Notes: generated by a model not told the origin, from the letters alone. A stretch of DNA of 6,584 bases from an uncultured Armatimonadota bacterium (GCA_903881535.1 CAIRTT010000393.1:1-6584); one strand, 5' to 3'; shown: positions 1 through 6,261, counted from the stretch's first letter. Made by a program: numbers and translations.

Positions 1-497
1 CCATTGACAACCGTGATGTAAGGCGGCATCGGACCAACAGGTCCAAGCTCTTTGCCAATCACAGACCCGATGCTTGGATAGACCATCGCAGGATTTGGCG
101 TCCACCCGGTGAGCAGCAAATGACAGGCACGCTCATGTGCGCCTTCGGCGTGTGCAACGGTGCGGACGATGGTGCTTCGGTGCAGCTGCTTTGCGGTCTC
201 GGGCATGAGTTCGCAAATGTGCGTGCCTGTAACATTGGTTGGGATCGAGCCGAAGGTGCTCTTGACCCCACTTGGTGCATTTGGCTTTGGATCGAATGTG
301 TCGTACTGGCTCGGACCGCCATCCAGCCAGATTAGGATGACCGATTTTGCTTTGGCGACATTTCCCTGATGGGTTGTTGCAGCCTGTGCTTCAAGTGCAA
401 GCACATCCGAGAGCGAAAGGTGCATCCCGAGAATTCCGAGCGTGCCAACTTTCACCGCATCCCTGCGGCTAACTTTTCCTGAACATGCGTATGACAT
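1..497 (-). CDS. DUF1501 family exported protein, N-terminal part (cut by window edge)
   Basis: An open frame of 165 codons starts at ATG 497 and runs off the left end without a stop. The N-terminus MSYACSGKVSRRDAVKVG carries a twin-arginine motif (S-R-R-D-A-V-K, about residues 10-16), followed by a hydrophobic stretch and an ALEAQAA cleavage-like region near residue 40, so Tat export is likely. Then comes VILIWLDGGPSQYDTFDPKP (about residues 53-72), the characteristic start of DUF1501, an alkaline-phosphatase-superfamily-like domain, followed by HICELMPETAKQLHR and the histidine-containing HAEGAHERACHLLLTGW. Family members are usually well over 400 residues, so roughly the first third is present. 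A purine-rich ribosome site (AAGGAAGGGG, 506-515) precedes the start. The gene begins 35 bp after the stop of the DUF1549/DUF1553 gene, so the two probably form an operon. DUF1501 proteins are standard neighbours of such genes; the biochemical activity is not established. Confidence 0.9.
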   Translation of the reverse strand, partial: MSYACSGKVSRRDAVKVGTLGILGMHLSLSDVLALEAQAATTHQGNVAKAKSVILIWLDGGPSQYDTFDPKPNAPSGVKSTFGSIPTNVTGTHICELMPETAKQLHRSTIVRTVAHAEGAHERACHLLLTGWTPNPAMVYPSIGSVIGKELGPVGPMPPYITVVN

Positions 498-532
498 CAG
501 CCCACCCCTTCCTTACAACGATCGGTTCACCG

Positions 533-2773
533 CTACTTGTTGAACACAAATTCTTCGGCATTGAGCAATCCCCAGAGGCAGTCCTCAAGGGCCACTTTAC
601 GGTCTTTCTGCTCTCGGATATACGCTAGCATCCGACTTTGCTCACTTGCCGTCGGATAACGACAGAGCGTACCAAGATACAGCTCTTCAATAATCTGCGA
701 GTCCTGTGCATACTCTGGAAGCTTTTTGGCTTGCTCCATGAGTTGCATGACCTTGCCATTCCACTCAGTGACTTTGTAATGGACAAACCCGCTGTTGATG
801 AGGTGGAGCGCCTGGGAAAGATTTGGTGCATCCGAGCGCTCACAGGTACAGGCAACCTCACGTTTTGGACGGCCAAAGGTCTCGAGGAAGTAGTTCTGGA
901 TACGGCTATCGCGGATCATCGTCGACCGGAACTCTGCCGGATACGGGTAGAAACGCTCGGGACGTCCGGTTGCAACGCCGATGGCATCGATCATCGCTTC
1001 CGCCGGCAAGCGGCGCGGGTAAGCGCGAGCGAAATAGCGCGTATCCTTGCGGTTCCCCGGAAGGATGATGCTACTGAGCTGGTAGGTCTCCGATGTCAGT
1101 ATCAAGCGTTCCACTGCACGAACATCAAAGCCCGATTTAATAAAAGCATCCGTCAGCACGGTGAGGAGTGCTGGATTGCTTGGTGGGTTGGAAACGCGGA
1201 AGTCATCGGTGGAATCCACAATTCCCACTCCAAAGTACTCAGCCCAGATGCGGTTTACAGCCACTTCCGCGAAGAGGCGATTGGATGGACTGGTAAGCCA
1301 CTCGGCGAGCACAGCGCGGCGGTCTTGGTCATCAGGAATGGTGAGATCCACACCACCAAGTGTCCGCAAGGGCATCGGCTTACCGGTCTTTGGATGCGTA
1401 ACTTCCCCGCTCTGTCGAACCATCACGGAGACTTCGCCAAACTCTGGACCGTATTTATGTTGGAACCGCGCGAAGAACGCCGCAAAGCTGTAGTAGTCGG
1501 TTTGTTTCCAGCGCTCAAATGGATGGTTATGGCATTTGGCACAGCCGATACGTGTTCCAAGGAATGCCTGTGCCGTTGTTTCAGCAAGGTCTGGCGGGGT
1601 GTTTGCGACGCGGTAGAAGTTGGCGGGGCCGGTCCGGTAGGTTGACCCTTTACTTGTCAGCAGATCACGGACGACTTTGTCATAAGGGACATTGCTTGCC
1701 GCCTGTTCCTCTAGCCAGCGCGAATAGGTGTCCGCACCTTCCTCACTGAGGAACTGGCCATTTACGCGGAGGAGATCCGCCATACGGAGAGCGCGGTATT
1801 GTGCGTGCTCACGCCTTGCGAGCAGCTGGTCGATCAGCTTTGTGCGTTTATCCGCCGTCGTGTCAGCGAGAAAGCCCTTGGTTTCTGCCACAGTTGGCAG
1901 CAGAGCGAGTGTGTCGAGGAAGATGCGGCGGAGGAAGTCATCATCGGATGAACGTGGACTAGCAACAAGCCCAAGGGCATTTAGCTTTTGGGATACAGCG
2001 ACATCGATGGGATTCCCGCTCACATTTGCTTTGCCAGCGGCTTGCGTAGTAGCCTTTGCATACGGGACGGTGACACGTACTGTGGTGACTTCACCGCTGT
2101 AAGACACCAAAATTGTGCCATCCCCTGGACCATGGGTACTGACATTTCCATCGGCGTCAACGGCAGCAACCGCTTCGTTCATCGCTTGAAAGCGCGCCGT
2201 AGCTGTCACATCCCGGGTGTAGCCATCCGCGTACGTCGCAGTGACCGTCAGGGGAATCTGTATACCAACTGCTTGGGGCCCAAACGCGCTTGGTGTGACA
2301 TCCAGCTTTGTGATTTCGGCCGTTTGCGTACCACCTGCGGGGGCACCAAGTTTCAGCCATTGTTCGATGGTTTTATAGGCATCGGATGCGGGGTCAATGA
2401 CCTTGCCGCCGCCATGCTTGAGCTGTCCAGTTGCCTTCTTAAGGAGGATGGTCTCGCTAGGTATGCTGCCAGCAATCCGCTTACCGGTGGCATCTTTTAC
2501 GATTTGCTCGTGGTCATACAAGGCATCCCAAGCGCGTAAAGATAGCTTAAAGCCGGCTTTGCCCCCTTGCTGACCGTGGCATGCGCCTTGGTTACATCCG
2601 ACTTTCGTGAGAAGTGGCAGTACATCACGCGTAAAGTGCGCCGGTACACGCGTCAGCATAGCGGCATTGATTGCCGCAACCTCATTTACGTCTGCACGTG
2701 CAGACGTAGCCATCGCGATACAGGTCGCGATAACTCCAATGAATCCATCTCGTAACGCGGCGTTGCGTTTCAT
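533..2773 (-). CDS. Exported DUF1549/DUF1553 (planctomycete cytochrome-type) protein with Ig-like domain
   Basis: A 746-residue protein. The start at 2773 is preferred over the in-frame ATG at 2833 because it has a GGAG site 5 nt upstream and gives a clean signal peptide (MKRNAALRDGFIGVIATC..., cleavage probably after ARA27). Domain order: a cytochrome-like N-terminal module with CNQGACHG (C60, C65, H66, a CX4CH arrangement common in this family) and LKKATGQLKHGGGK (111-124); a bacterial Ig-like/BIG2 domain (about 155-238); DUF1549/PSCyt2 (about 255-435) ending in the CXXCH heme-type motif CAKCHNHPFE (C411, C414, H415); and DUF1553/PSD1 (about 485-740) with AVNRIWAEYFGVGIV, RRLPAEAMIDAIG and the conserved CTCER near 642-646, ending NAEEFVFNK. 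The length is normal for the Ig-containing subgroup. It probably acts outside the cytoplasmic membrane with the downstream DUF1501 protein. Heme binding is inferred from the motifs only, and the substrate is unknown. It lies downstream of a terminator, so it likely has its own promoter. Confidence 0.93.
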   Translation of the reverse strand: MKRNAALRDGFIGVIATCIAMATSARADVNEVAAINAAMLTRVPAHFTRDVLPLLTKVGCNQGACHGQQGGKAGFKLSLRAWDALYDHEQIVKDATGKRIAGSIPSETILLKKATGQLKHGGGKVIDPASDAYKTIEQWLKLGAPAGGTQTAEITKLDVTPSAFGPQAVGIQIPLTVTATYADGYTRDVTATARFQAMNEAVAAVDADGNVSTHGPGDGTILVSYSGEVTTVRVTVPYAKATTQAAGKANVSGNPIDVAVSQKLNALGLVASPRSSDDDFLRRIFLDTLALLPTVAETKGFLADTTADKRTKLIDQLLARREHAQYRALRMADLLRVNGQFLSEEGADTYSRWLEEQAASNVPYDKVVRDLLTSKGSTYRTGPANFYRVANTPPDLAETTAQAFLGTRIGCAKCHNHPFERWKQTDYYSFAAFFARFQHKYGPEFGEVSVMVRQSGEVTHPKTGKPMPLRTLGGVDLTIPDDQDRRAVLAEWLTSPSNRLFAEVAVNRIWAEYFGVGIVDSTDDFRVSNPPSNPALLTVLTDAFIKSGFDVRAVERLILTSETYQLSSIILPGNRKDTRYFARAYPRRLPAEAMIDAIGVATGRPERFYPYPAEFRSTMIRDSRIQNYFLETFGRPKREVACTCERSDAPNLSQALHLINSGFVHYKVTEWNGKVMQLMEQAKKLPEYAQDSQIIEELYLGTLCRYPTASEQSRMLAYIREQKDRKVALEDCLWGLLNAEEFVFNK

Positions 2774-2778
2774 GTTGG

Positions 2779-2782
2779 CTCC
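2779..2782 (-). promoter_or_regulatory. Shine-Dalgarno site that sets the start of the DUF1549/DUF1553 gene
   Basis: On the minus strand the sequence reads GGAG-CCAAC-ATG, a 5-nt spacing to the ATG at 2773. This decides the start against the in-frame ATG at 2833, which would add 20 residues in front of an otherwise typical signal peptide. Confidence 0.7.
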
Positions 2783-2815
2783 GGGTAACAGCACAGTCGA
2801 CAGGCGGCAGGATTG

Positions 2816-2821
2816 AGTCAA
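2816..2821 (-). promoter_or_regulatory. Possible -35 element upstream of the DUF1549/DUF1553 operon
   Basis: The minus strand holds TTGACT between the terminator at 2851-2886 and the start at 2773. The region 16-19 nt downstream (around 2790-2799) has only poor -10 matches, so this is a weak call based on position and one good hexamer. Confidence 0.2.
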
Positions 2822-2850
2822 GCCTATCGCCACACCTGCAGACCACGCAA

Positions 2851-2886
2851 TTACAAACGCCCTCCTTCATTGAACCAAGGAGGGCG
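2851..2886 (-). terminator. Rho-independent terminator of the DUF1851 gene
   Basis: A perfect 10-bp stem, CGCCCTCCTT (2858-2867) with AAGGAGGGCG (2877-2886), closes a 9-nt loop. In the minus-strand direction it is followed by TTTGTAATT. It starts 26 bp after the stop of the DUF1851 gene and lies upstream of the DUF1549/DUF1553 gene, separating the two transcription units. Confidence 0.75.
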
Positions 2887-2912
2887 ATTTGTCGACGGTG
2901 CGTCAGGAGAGG

Positions 2913-3398
2913 TTACTCCTGATTGGCATCATCTTCTTCTTCTACGAGCTCAAGCACGGTAACCCCGGAATATTCGAGGTGTGCTTCGGCCGAAATAACG
3001 TGCATGTTTTCGACCGTGTACTCACCTTCTTCAAAGATTGGAAGGATTTTGTAGGACAGGACTTCGCCATCCCCGGGAACCAACCCGGCAGCATGACACT
3101 CATCCACGAGGTCTGTCAGGAACCAGTCATCAAAGGATTCCGTTTGCAGCAGCTGCTGGAATTCAGCATCGCTTGCCGCAATCCGATCTAGCTCACCCGT
3201 TCCCGTGTTGAGCCAATAAATGATGCCATTGTCATCCTCAAGAAAGAAGTCCCCAAGCCGGGACATCATAACGATCGAGATGTCATCCTCAAAAATCCAC
3301 GACCAGTGGTTGATCAGCGCATCAACGATTTCATCATTTGGCTCGAGGATGTAACGGTCGAGAGAAACCTCATCCGTTTCAGGGGTTTGTTCGTTCAT
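2913..3398 (-). CDS. DUF1851-domain protein (Tdi1-type immunity fold)
   Basis: A 161-residue acidic protein without a signal peptide, so cytoplasmic. The central part, MSRLGDFFLEDDNGIIYWLNTGTG (about 45-68), and the C-terminal part, LSYKILPIF..GEYTVENMHVISAEAHLEYSG (about 113-145), match what I know of DUF1851, the C-terminal domain of the Tdi1 immunity protein of type VI secretion toxins, in which the second block usually reads close to KxPxxLGGxYxxEN. The tail ends in a glutamate- and aspartate-rich run (ELVEEEDDANQE). Members of this family occur both as immunity proteins and as orphan genes of unknown role. No toxin gene is visible in this window, so an immunity function is only an inference from fold. 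There is no convincing ribosome site before the ATG, but a good -10 hexamer lies 5 nt upstream, which suggests leaderless translation. A strong terminator follows. Confidence 0.8.
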   Translation of the reverse strand: MNEQTPETDEVSLDRYILEPNDEIVDALINHWSWIFEDDISIVMMSRLGDFFLEDDNGIIYWLNTGTGELDRIAASDAEFQQLLQTESFDDWFLTDLVDECHAAGLVPGDGEVLSYKILPIFEEGEYTVENMHVISAEAHLEYSGVTVLELVEEEDDANQE

Positions 3399-3403
3399 AA
3401 ACT

Positions 3404-3409
3404 ATTGTA
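3404..3409 (-). promoter_or_regulatory. -10 promoter element immediately upstream of the DUF1851 gene
   Basis: The minus strand reads TACAAT (5 of 6 matches to TATAAT) and ends only 5 nt before the ATG at 3398. A start site at the usual distance from a -10 would fall on or next to the A of the ATG. No clear -35 element is seen. The lack of a Shine-Dalgarno sequence in the same stretch supports this reading. Confidence 0.45.
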
Positions 3410-3444
3410 TTGGCTTTGCGGGCATTTACGATAGTGCTTGGATG

Positions 3445-3960
3445 TCAATCCTTAATGGAAACTGGCACAGTTACGGTGAAGGTTGCGGGTGGATAGCAGG
3501 TGGTTGCATTGCAGCCCTGGGCATAGAATGTTGCTCCAAAGGTAGATTTGCCGGGCTTTGCGGATGGCTTGATCGTGAAGGGGATGGTCACGACGACGGT
3601 TCCCTCGTGGACTTTTGCGCCCTTGACTGTAATGGGTAGCGGCCAGATAGGCTTACCAAAAACCACTCCAGGAACCTTAACGGGTGTTACTTTTGTTGCT
3701 GTTAGAAACGGGTCTCCGGGATTTGGGTCGTAGATATGAAATGTGTCTTCGACGGCTAGGGTGATGACCAGTTTTCCGGATGCGCCGCGGCGCAGGGTGG
3801 AAGGTTCAACCATGGTTTTCTGCGTCGTGATGAACTTTGGTAACGCCGTTCGTTGAGAAGGCTTCACCGGTGCGGGATTCTGCGCGGCTACACTACCAGC
3901 GATGTAGGTGAATGCAATACTTGCTGCGATTACGCACACGCTGGGTCTAAGTAAGTCCAT
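3445..3960 (-). CDS. Exported stand-alone DsbD-alpha-like (DsbD N-terminal domain) protein
   Basis: A 171-residue protein. I start it at ATG 3960 because a purine-rich site (GGAGAGAG, 3967-3974) precedes it and the resulting N-terminus is a good signal peptide (hydrophobic about 7-25, cleavage near SVAA|QN). A start at 4008 would add 16 residues and place the start inside a terminator hairpin. The mature part matches the immunoglobulin-like alpha domain of DsbD: FHIYDPNPGDPFL (75-86), FGKPIWP (101-107), VHEGTVVVTIPFTI (117-130) and YAQGCNATTCYPP with C150 and C155. This is the paired-cysteine region that in DsbD receives electrons from the membrane domain and passes them to periplasmic partners. 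The transmembrane and thioredoxin domains of full DsbD are absent, so an electron donor must be encoded elsewhere. It follows the secreted CxxC protein, but a terminator lies between them. Confidence 0.82.
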   Translation of the reverse strand: MDLLRPSVCVIAASIAFTYIAGSVAAQNPAPVKPSQRTALPKFITTQKTMVEPSTLRRGASGKLVITLAVEDTFHIYDPNPGDPFLTATKVTPVKVPGVVFGKPIWPLPITVKGAKVHEGTVVVTIPFTIKPSAKPGKSTFGATFYAQGCNATTCYPPATFTVTVPVSIKD

Positions 3961-3966
3961 TGATGT

Positions 3967-3974
3967 CTCTCTCC
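3967..3974 (-). promoter_or_regulatory. Ribosome-binding site deciding the start of the DsbD-alpha-like gene
   Basis: The minus strand reads GGAGAGAG-ACATCA-ATG, placing a purine-rich site 6-10 nt before ATG 3960. It supports this start over the upstream in-frame ATG at 4008. Confidence 0.6.
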
Positions 3975-3980
3975 AAATAT

Positions 3981-4020
3981 GTAAAAAGCCAGCCAAGCGG
4001 TATCCCACTCGGCTGGCTTT
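3981..4020 (-). terminator. Rho-independent terminator of the CxxC thioredoxin-like gene
   Basis: A 10-bp stem, AAAGCCAGCC (3985-3994) with GGCTGGCTTT (4011-4020), closes a 16-nt loop that can add two more pairs. Read on the minus strand, the stem ends in a run of five T followed by AC. It starts 18 bp after the stop of the gene at 4039 and ends just before the ribosome site of the DsbD-alpha-like gene, so it limits or attenuates read-through between them. Confidence 0.78.
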
Positions 4021-4038
4021 GGATGGGTGTGAAACCCG

Positions 4039-4599
4039 TTACTTGGTGACGGAAGCGATTGCTCCAGCCAATGTCTTCTGTCCAGCGGCATCACCGCCGA
4101 GGTTTACAAATGACTCAGCAACCTTCCAGTTTTTGTAGACATAGACAACATTCTTCGTGGATGCCGCTGTGTTCACTTTGTATGCAGACACTGCATCGTC
4201 TTTTACATCGAGAACGGCCATGCCGACACCGGCGAGCTCAGGCTTCTTTGCGGCTTCCGCAACTGCAGCCTCGATTGCTTTTGCATTCTTAGGTGTTGTC
4301 AGGAAGACAACCAGTCCCTTGAATTCCTTTGCCTTGTAGGTCTTCATCGCGGAGCTAAGCGTGCCAGCAATGCCGGCGACATTGGTGAGCGAGTCGCCAT
4401 TTACCCAGACCTGAACCTGTGGGCGGTTCTGGAAGGTGCATGGGAAGCAGTCGGTGGAACCTGCAAGAGGGCCTGCAAGGTGCTTAGGATGGAATGGGGT
4501 AACCGATTCACCCTTCTTCAAACCACCACCCGGTGCAGCAACTGCCATCACGGCCGCAAAGCCAGCGATCATCGTAATCAATCCAACAGTCTTCATCAT
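4039..4599 (-). CDS. Exported thioredoxin-fold-like protein with a CxxC motif
   Basis: A 186-residue protein. MMKTVGLITMIAGFAAVMAVAA forms a signal peptide with cleavage near residue 22, so it is exported. The mature part begins with PFHPKHLAGPLAG, then CFPC (C51-C54), RPQVQVWVNG (59-68) forming a likely first strand, KGLVVFLTTPKN (94-105), GMAVLDVKD (126-134) and NVVYVYKNWKVAESFVNLGG (150-169). The alternation of strands and helices and the position of the CxxC resemble small secreted thioredoxin-like proteins of planctomycetes and relatives that carry a CYxC motif before a P-V-V-x-V-F strand. A role in extracytoplasmic thiol redox or metal binding is inferred. The N-terminus has two adjacent ATGs (4599, 4596); GAAAGAAGA upstream (4606-4614) is a modest ribosome site. 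A terminator follows the gene, and the DsbD-alpha-like protein beyond it may be its partner. Confidence 0.7.
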   Translation of the reverse strand: MMKTVGLITMIAGFAAVMAVAAPGGGLKKGESVTPFHPKHLAGPLAGSTDCFPCTFQNRPQVQVWVNGDSLTNVAGIAGTLSSAMKTYKAKEFKGLVVFLTTPKNAKAIEAAVAEAAKKPELAGVGMAVLDVKDDAVSAYKVNTAASTKNVVYVYKNWKVAESFVNLGGDAAGQKTLAGAIASVTK

Positions 4600-4704
4600 G
4601 AGATGTCTTCTTTCAAGAAATGTTGTCCGCCACGCACGAACTTGTATTTGTCATAACGCAGAAAACGAAACAAAGGTTCCCGGCGTTCTTTGATGCGTGA
4701 TTTT

Positions 4705-4742
4705 GTGTTACTTCCACTTTGATGTCGCTGTGGAAGTAACAC
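4705..4742. other. 13-bp inverted repeat (hairpin) at the left end of repeat copy 1
   Basis: GTGTTACTTCCAC (4705-4717) and GTGGAAGTAACAC (4730-4742) pair perfectly around a 12-nt loop. Neither side has a T-tract in the expected orientation (on the minus strand the stem is followed by AAAATC), so it is not a standard intrinsic terminator. It could be a transcript 3'-end stabiliser, a rho-related barrier or a palindromic repeat end. Confidence 0.6.
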
Positions 4743-4824
4743 GCTTCAAAGCGAAAGCACAAATGTTACCGAAGTGATCAGTACTCTTTAGTTTTGTTGA
4801 ACAGGAATTTTAGTCCTTCAGCAT
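4710..4824 (-). repeat. 115-bp direct repeat, copy 1 (paralogue 3' end plus 3' UTR)
   Basis: Matches 4853-4967 with only two differences (positions 4776 and 4783). In the minus direction it begins with the codons ATG CTG AAG GAC TAA, as the fucosidase ends. Just upstream of it, GTG GAG CTA stands where the fucosidase has ATT GAA GTG, which encodes the similar residues V-E-L against I-E-V. This suggests a remnant of a second fucosidase 3' end rather than a random duplication. Confidence 0.9.
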
Positions 4825-4841
4825 TAGCTCCACGAACATCC

Positions 4842-4880
4842 AAAAATACATAACTTCCACTTTGATGTCGCTGTGGAAGT
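4842..4880 (-). terminator. Candidate terminator of the fucosidase gene
   Basis: Inside repeat copy 2, ACTTCCAC (4853-4860) and GTGGAAGT (4873-4880) form an 8-bp stem with a 12-nt loop. On the minus strand the stem is followed by TATGTATTTTTGG, a partly T-rich tail that is lacking after the equivalent hairpin of copy 1. It lies 73 bp after the fucosidase stop. The stem is modest and the T-run is 5 nt off the stem, hence moderate confidence. Confidence 0.45.
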
Positions 4881-4967
4881 AACACGCTTCAAAGCGAAAG
4901 CACAAATGTTACCGAAGTAATCAGTCCTCTTTAGTTTTGTTGAACAGGAATTTTAGTCCTTCAGCAT
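4853..4967 (-). repeat. 115-bp direct repeat, copy 2 (overlaps the fucosidase stop)
   Basis: Nearly identical to 4710-4824, with period 143. Its right-hand 15 bp (4953-4967) are the last four codons and the stop of the fucosidase gene, so the repeat boundary falls exactly on the codon for M428. The flanks and the 28-bp spacer (4825-4852) do not repeat, so it is not a simple tandem duplication of 143 bp. Confidence 0.9.
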
Positions 4968-6248
4968 CACTTCAATGACCGGCACGCAGGTGTCCGGCTT
5001 TAGGACAGGCAGGCGGAGTGCGGTGCCGTTGTACGCGCGCTTTTCACCACTAAAGTCATGCTGCCAAGCCTCGATGTCCTGGCGGAGCACCTCACTGGCA
5101 TCGTTTAGCAGCTGCGCGTATGCAACACGCTCAGGCGCGATGCCATCGAGGTACACCTGTCCAAAGGGCCATGCAAACAGATGCACATAGAGTCGCTTTG
5201 TAACCGGGTTCCACGTGTAGCGGCAATCTTTAGGAGGCGGTCCAAAGGATGCCGGTGCTTCCGTACATCCATAAATCGCTTTCTTGTGGTACCGCATCCA
5301 TTTTCCGATTCCGCGGAGACGCTCCATCGTGCGTGCATCAAGCTCACCACGGCCCGTAGGTCCGACATTTAGGAGGAGATTGCCCCCCATGCTGACGGTG
5401 TCCACCAGCATCTGGACCAACATCTCCGTCGATTTCCAGCTGGCTTCATCCCGGTGGTAACCCCACGACCCGCTGAATGTCTGGCAGGCTTCCCATACAA
5501 CGGGCTTACCATTGACTTCAACGCCATGGCGGGGCTGGAACTGCTCCGGCGTTTTGATATCCCATCCAGCTGGCAGATCGAGACGGTCATTCATGATGAT
5601 GTCTGGACGGAGCGAGCGGATTAGTTTGTAGAGCTCATCGCTTCCCCACGCATCCCGGCCCTTTTCCGGCGGGTAGCTGAAGTCACACCACAAAATGTCA
5701 ACATCCCCGTAGCCAGTCAGCAGCTCGCGCACCTGTCCGTGAAGATATTCCCGGTAGCGGGACATGTCGCGTCCAGTATCTAATGCTTCTCGGTCGGGGT
5801 GGTTGCGCTGTGGATGGTGGCGATCGATGGTGAAGTCCGGGTGGTGCCAATCGATGAGTGAGTGGTACACGCCGGCACGCATGCCGCGGTTTCGGAATGC
5901 ATCCAGCATCGGGCGGATCAAATCACGCTTCGCGGGTGTCTTTGTCGCTTTGTAGTCCGTCAGTGCCGAGTCCCAGAGGCAAAAGCCATCGTGGTGTTTG
6001 GTCGTGATCACAAAGTACTTCATCCCGGCATCGGATGCCGCTTCCGCCCAGGCATCCGGGTCGTAGAGGTCGGGATCGAAGTAGTCAAAGTAGGGTGCGT
6101 ACGCCGCATCGGACATTTCTTCACGGGTTTTGAGCCACTCGTGGCGCGCCCCCATGGAATAGATGCCCCAGTGGATGAACATCCCAAAGCGGTCATGTGT
6201 AAACCAGGATGTGTCTCCTGGCGTTGGGTCAGGCTGGATTTGGCTCAT
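4953..6248 (-). CDS. Alpha-L-fucosidase, glycoside hydrolase family 29
   Basis: A 431-residue protein that should release alpha-L-fucose from glycans. GH29 signatures in order: RFGMFIHWGIYSMGARHEW (20-38), AGMKYFVITTKHHDGFCLWD (74-93), TPAKRDLIRPMLDAFRNRGM (104-123), GVYHSLIDWHHPDF (126-139), DILWCDFSYPPEKG (184-197) whose D189 is the expected catalytic nucleophile, RPDIIMNDRL (214-223), TPEQFQP (233-239), WEACQTFSGSWGYHRDE (252-268) and GGNLLLNVGPTGRGELD (288-304). The acid/base residue cannot be assigned safely. A C-terminal beta-sandwich of about 90 residues is short but complete. No signal peptide is present, so it acts in the cytoplasm on imported oligosaccharides, or is exported by another route. 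The start has TAGGAG 6 nt upstream (6255-6260). Both ends of the gene are duplicated in the flanking DNA, which is unusual. Confidence 0.93.
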   Translation of the reverse strand: MSQIQPDPTPGDTSWFTHDRFGMFIHWGIYSMGARHEWLKTREEMSDAAYAPYFDYFDPDLYDPDAWAEAASDAGMKYFVITTKHHDGFCLWDSALTDYKATKTPAKRDLIRPMLDAFRNRGMRAGVYHSLIDWHHPDFTIDRHHPQRNHPDREALDTGRDMSRYREYLHGQVRELLTGYGDVDILWCDFSYPPEKGRDAWGSDELYKLIRSLRPDIIMNDRLDLPAGWDIKTPEQFQPRHGVEVNGKPVVWEACQTFSGSWGYHRDEASWKSTEMLVQMLVDTVSMGGNLLLNVGPTGRGELDARTMERLRGIGKWMRYHKKAIYGCTEAPASFGPPPKDCRYTWNPVTKRLYVHLFAWPFGQVYLDGIAPERVAYAQLLNDASEVLRQDIEAWQHDFSGEKRAYNGTALRLPVLKPDTCVPVIEVMLKD

Positions 6249-6261
6249 AGATTGCTCCTAC
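6178..6261 (-). repeat. Leader repeat copy A: Shine-Dalgarno, start and first 23 codons of the fucosidase
   Basis: This 84-bp stretch, the real 5' end of the fucosidase gene, recurs at 6323-6406 with 6 differences and at 6466-6547 with 6 differences over 82 bp. The similarity stops just after the ATG of codon M23. It contains a perfect inverted repeat, CCAGGA/TCCTGG (6204-6221), covering codons 10-15. Confidence 0.9.

Larger units (their letters stand above)
4600..4952. other. 353-bp intergenic region with two direct repeats and hairpins
   Basis: There is no intact gene. The left part (4600-4700) carries the leader and probable promoter of the CxxC gene, although I cannot fix a promoter. The rest is filled by a 115-bp direct repeat in two copies separated by 28 bp, with a hairpin in each copy. 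The second copy runs into the end of the fucosidase gene. Confidence 0.7.

Noticed and set aside
638..1645. A 335-codon open frame on the plus strand
   Set aside because: It lies wholly inside the DUF1549/DUF1553 gene on the other strand, has no ribosome site, and its translation shows no family pattern. It is a shadow of the real gene.
2774..2833. A 20-residue N-terminal extension of the DUF1549/DUF1553 protein
   Set aside because: It would push the signal peptide inward, and the internal ATG at 2773 has a GGAG site at good spacing.
3961..4008. A 16-residue N-terminal extension of the DsbD-alpha-like protein
   Set aside because: Its start lies inside the hairpin of the upstream gene's terminator, and the start at 3960 has its own ribosome site and a clean signal peptide.
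4710..4967. The 115-bp repeats as an insertion sequence
   Set aside because: They contain no transposase, no terminal inverted repeats bounding the unit and no target-site duplication. A miniature mobile element cannot be excluded but is not shown.
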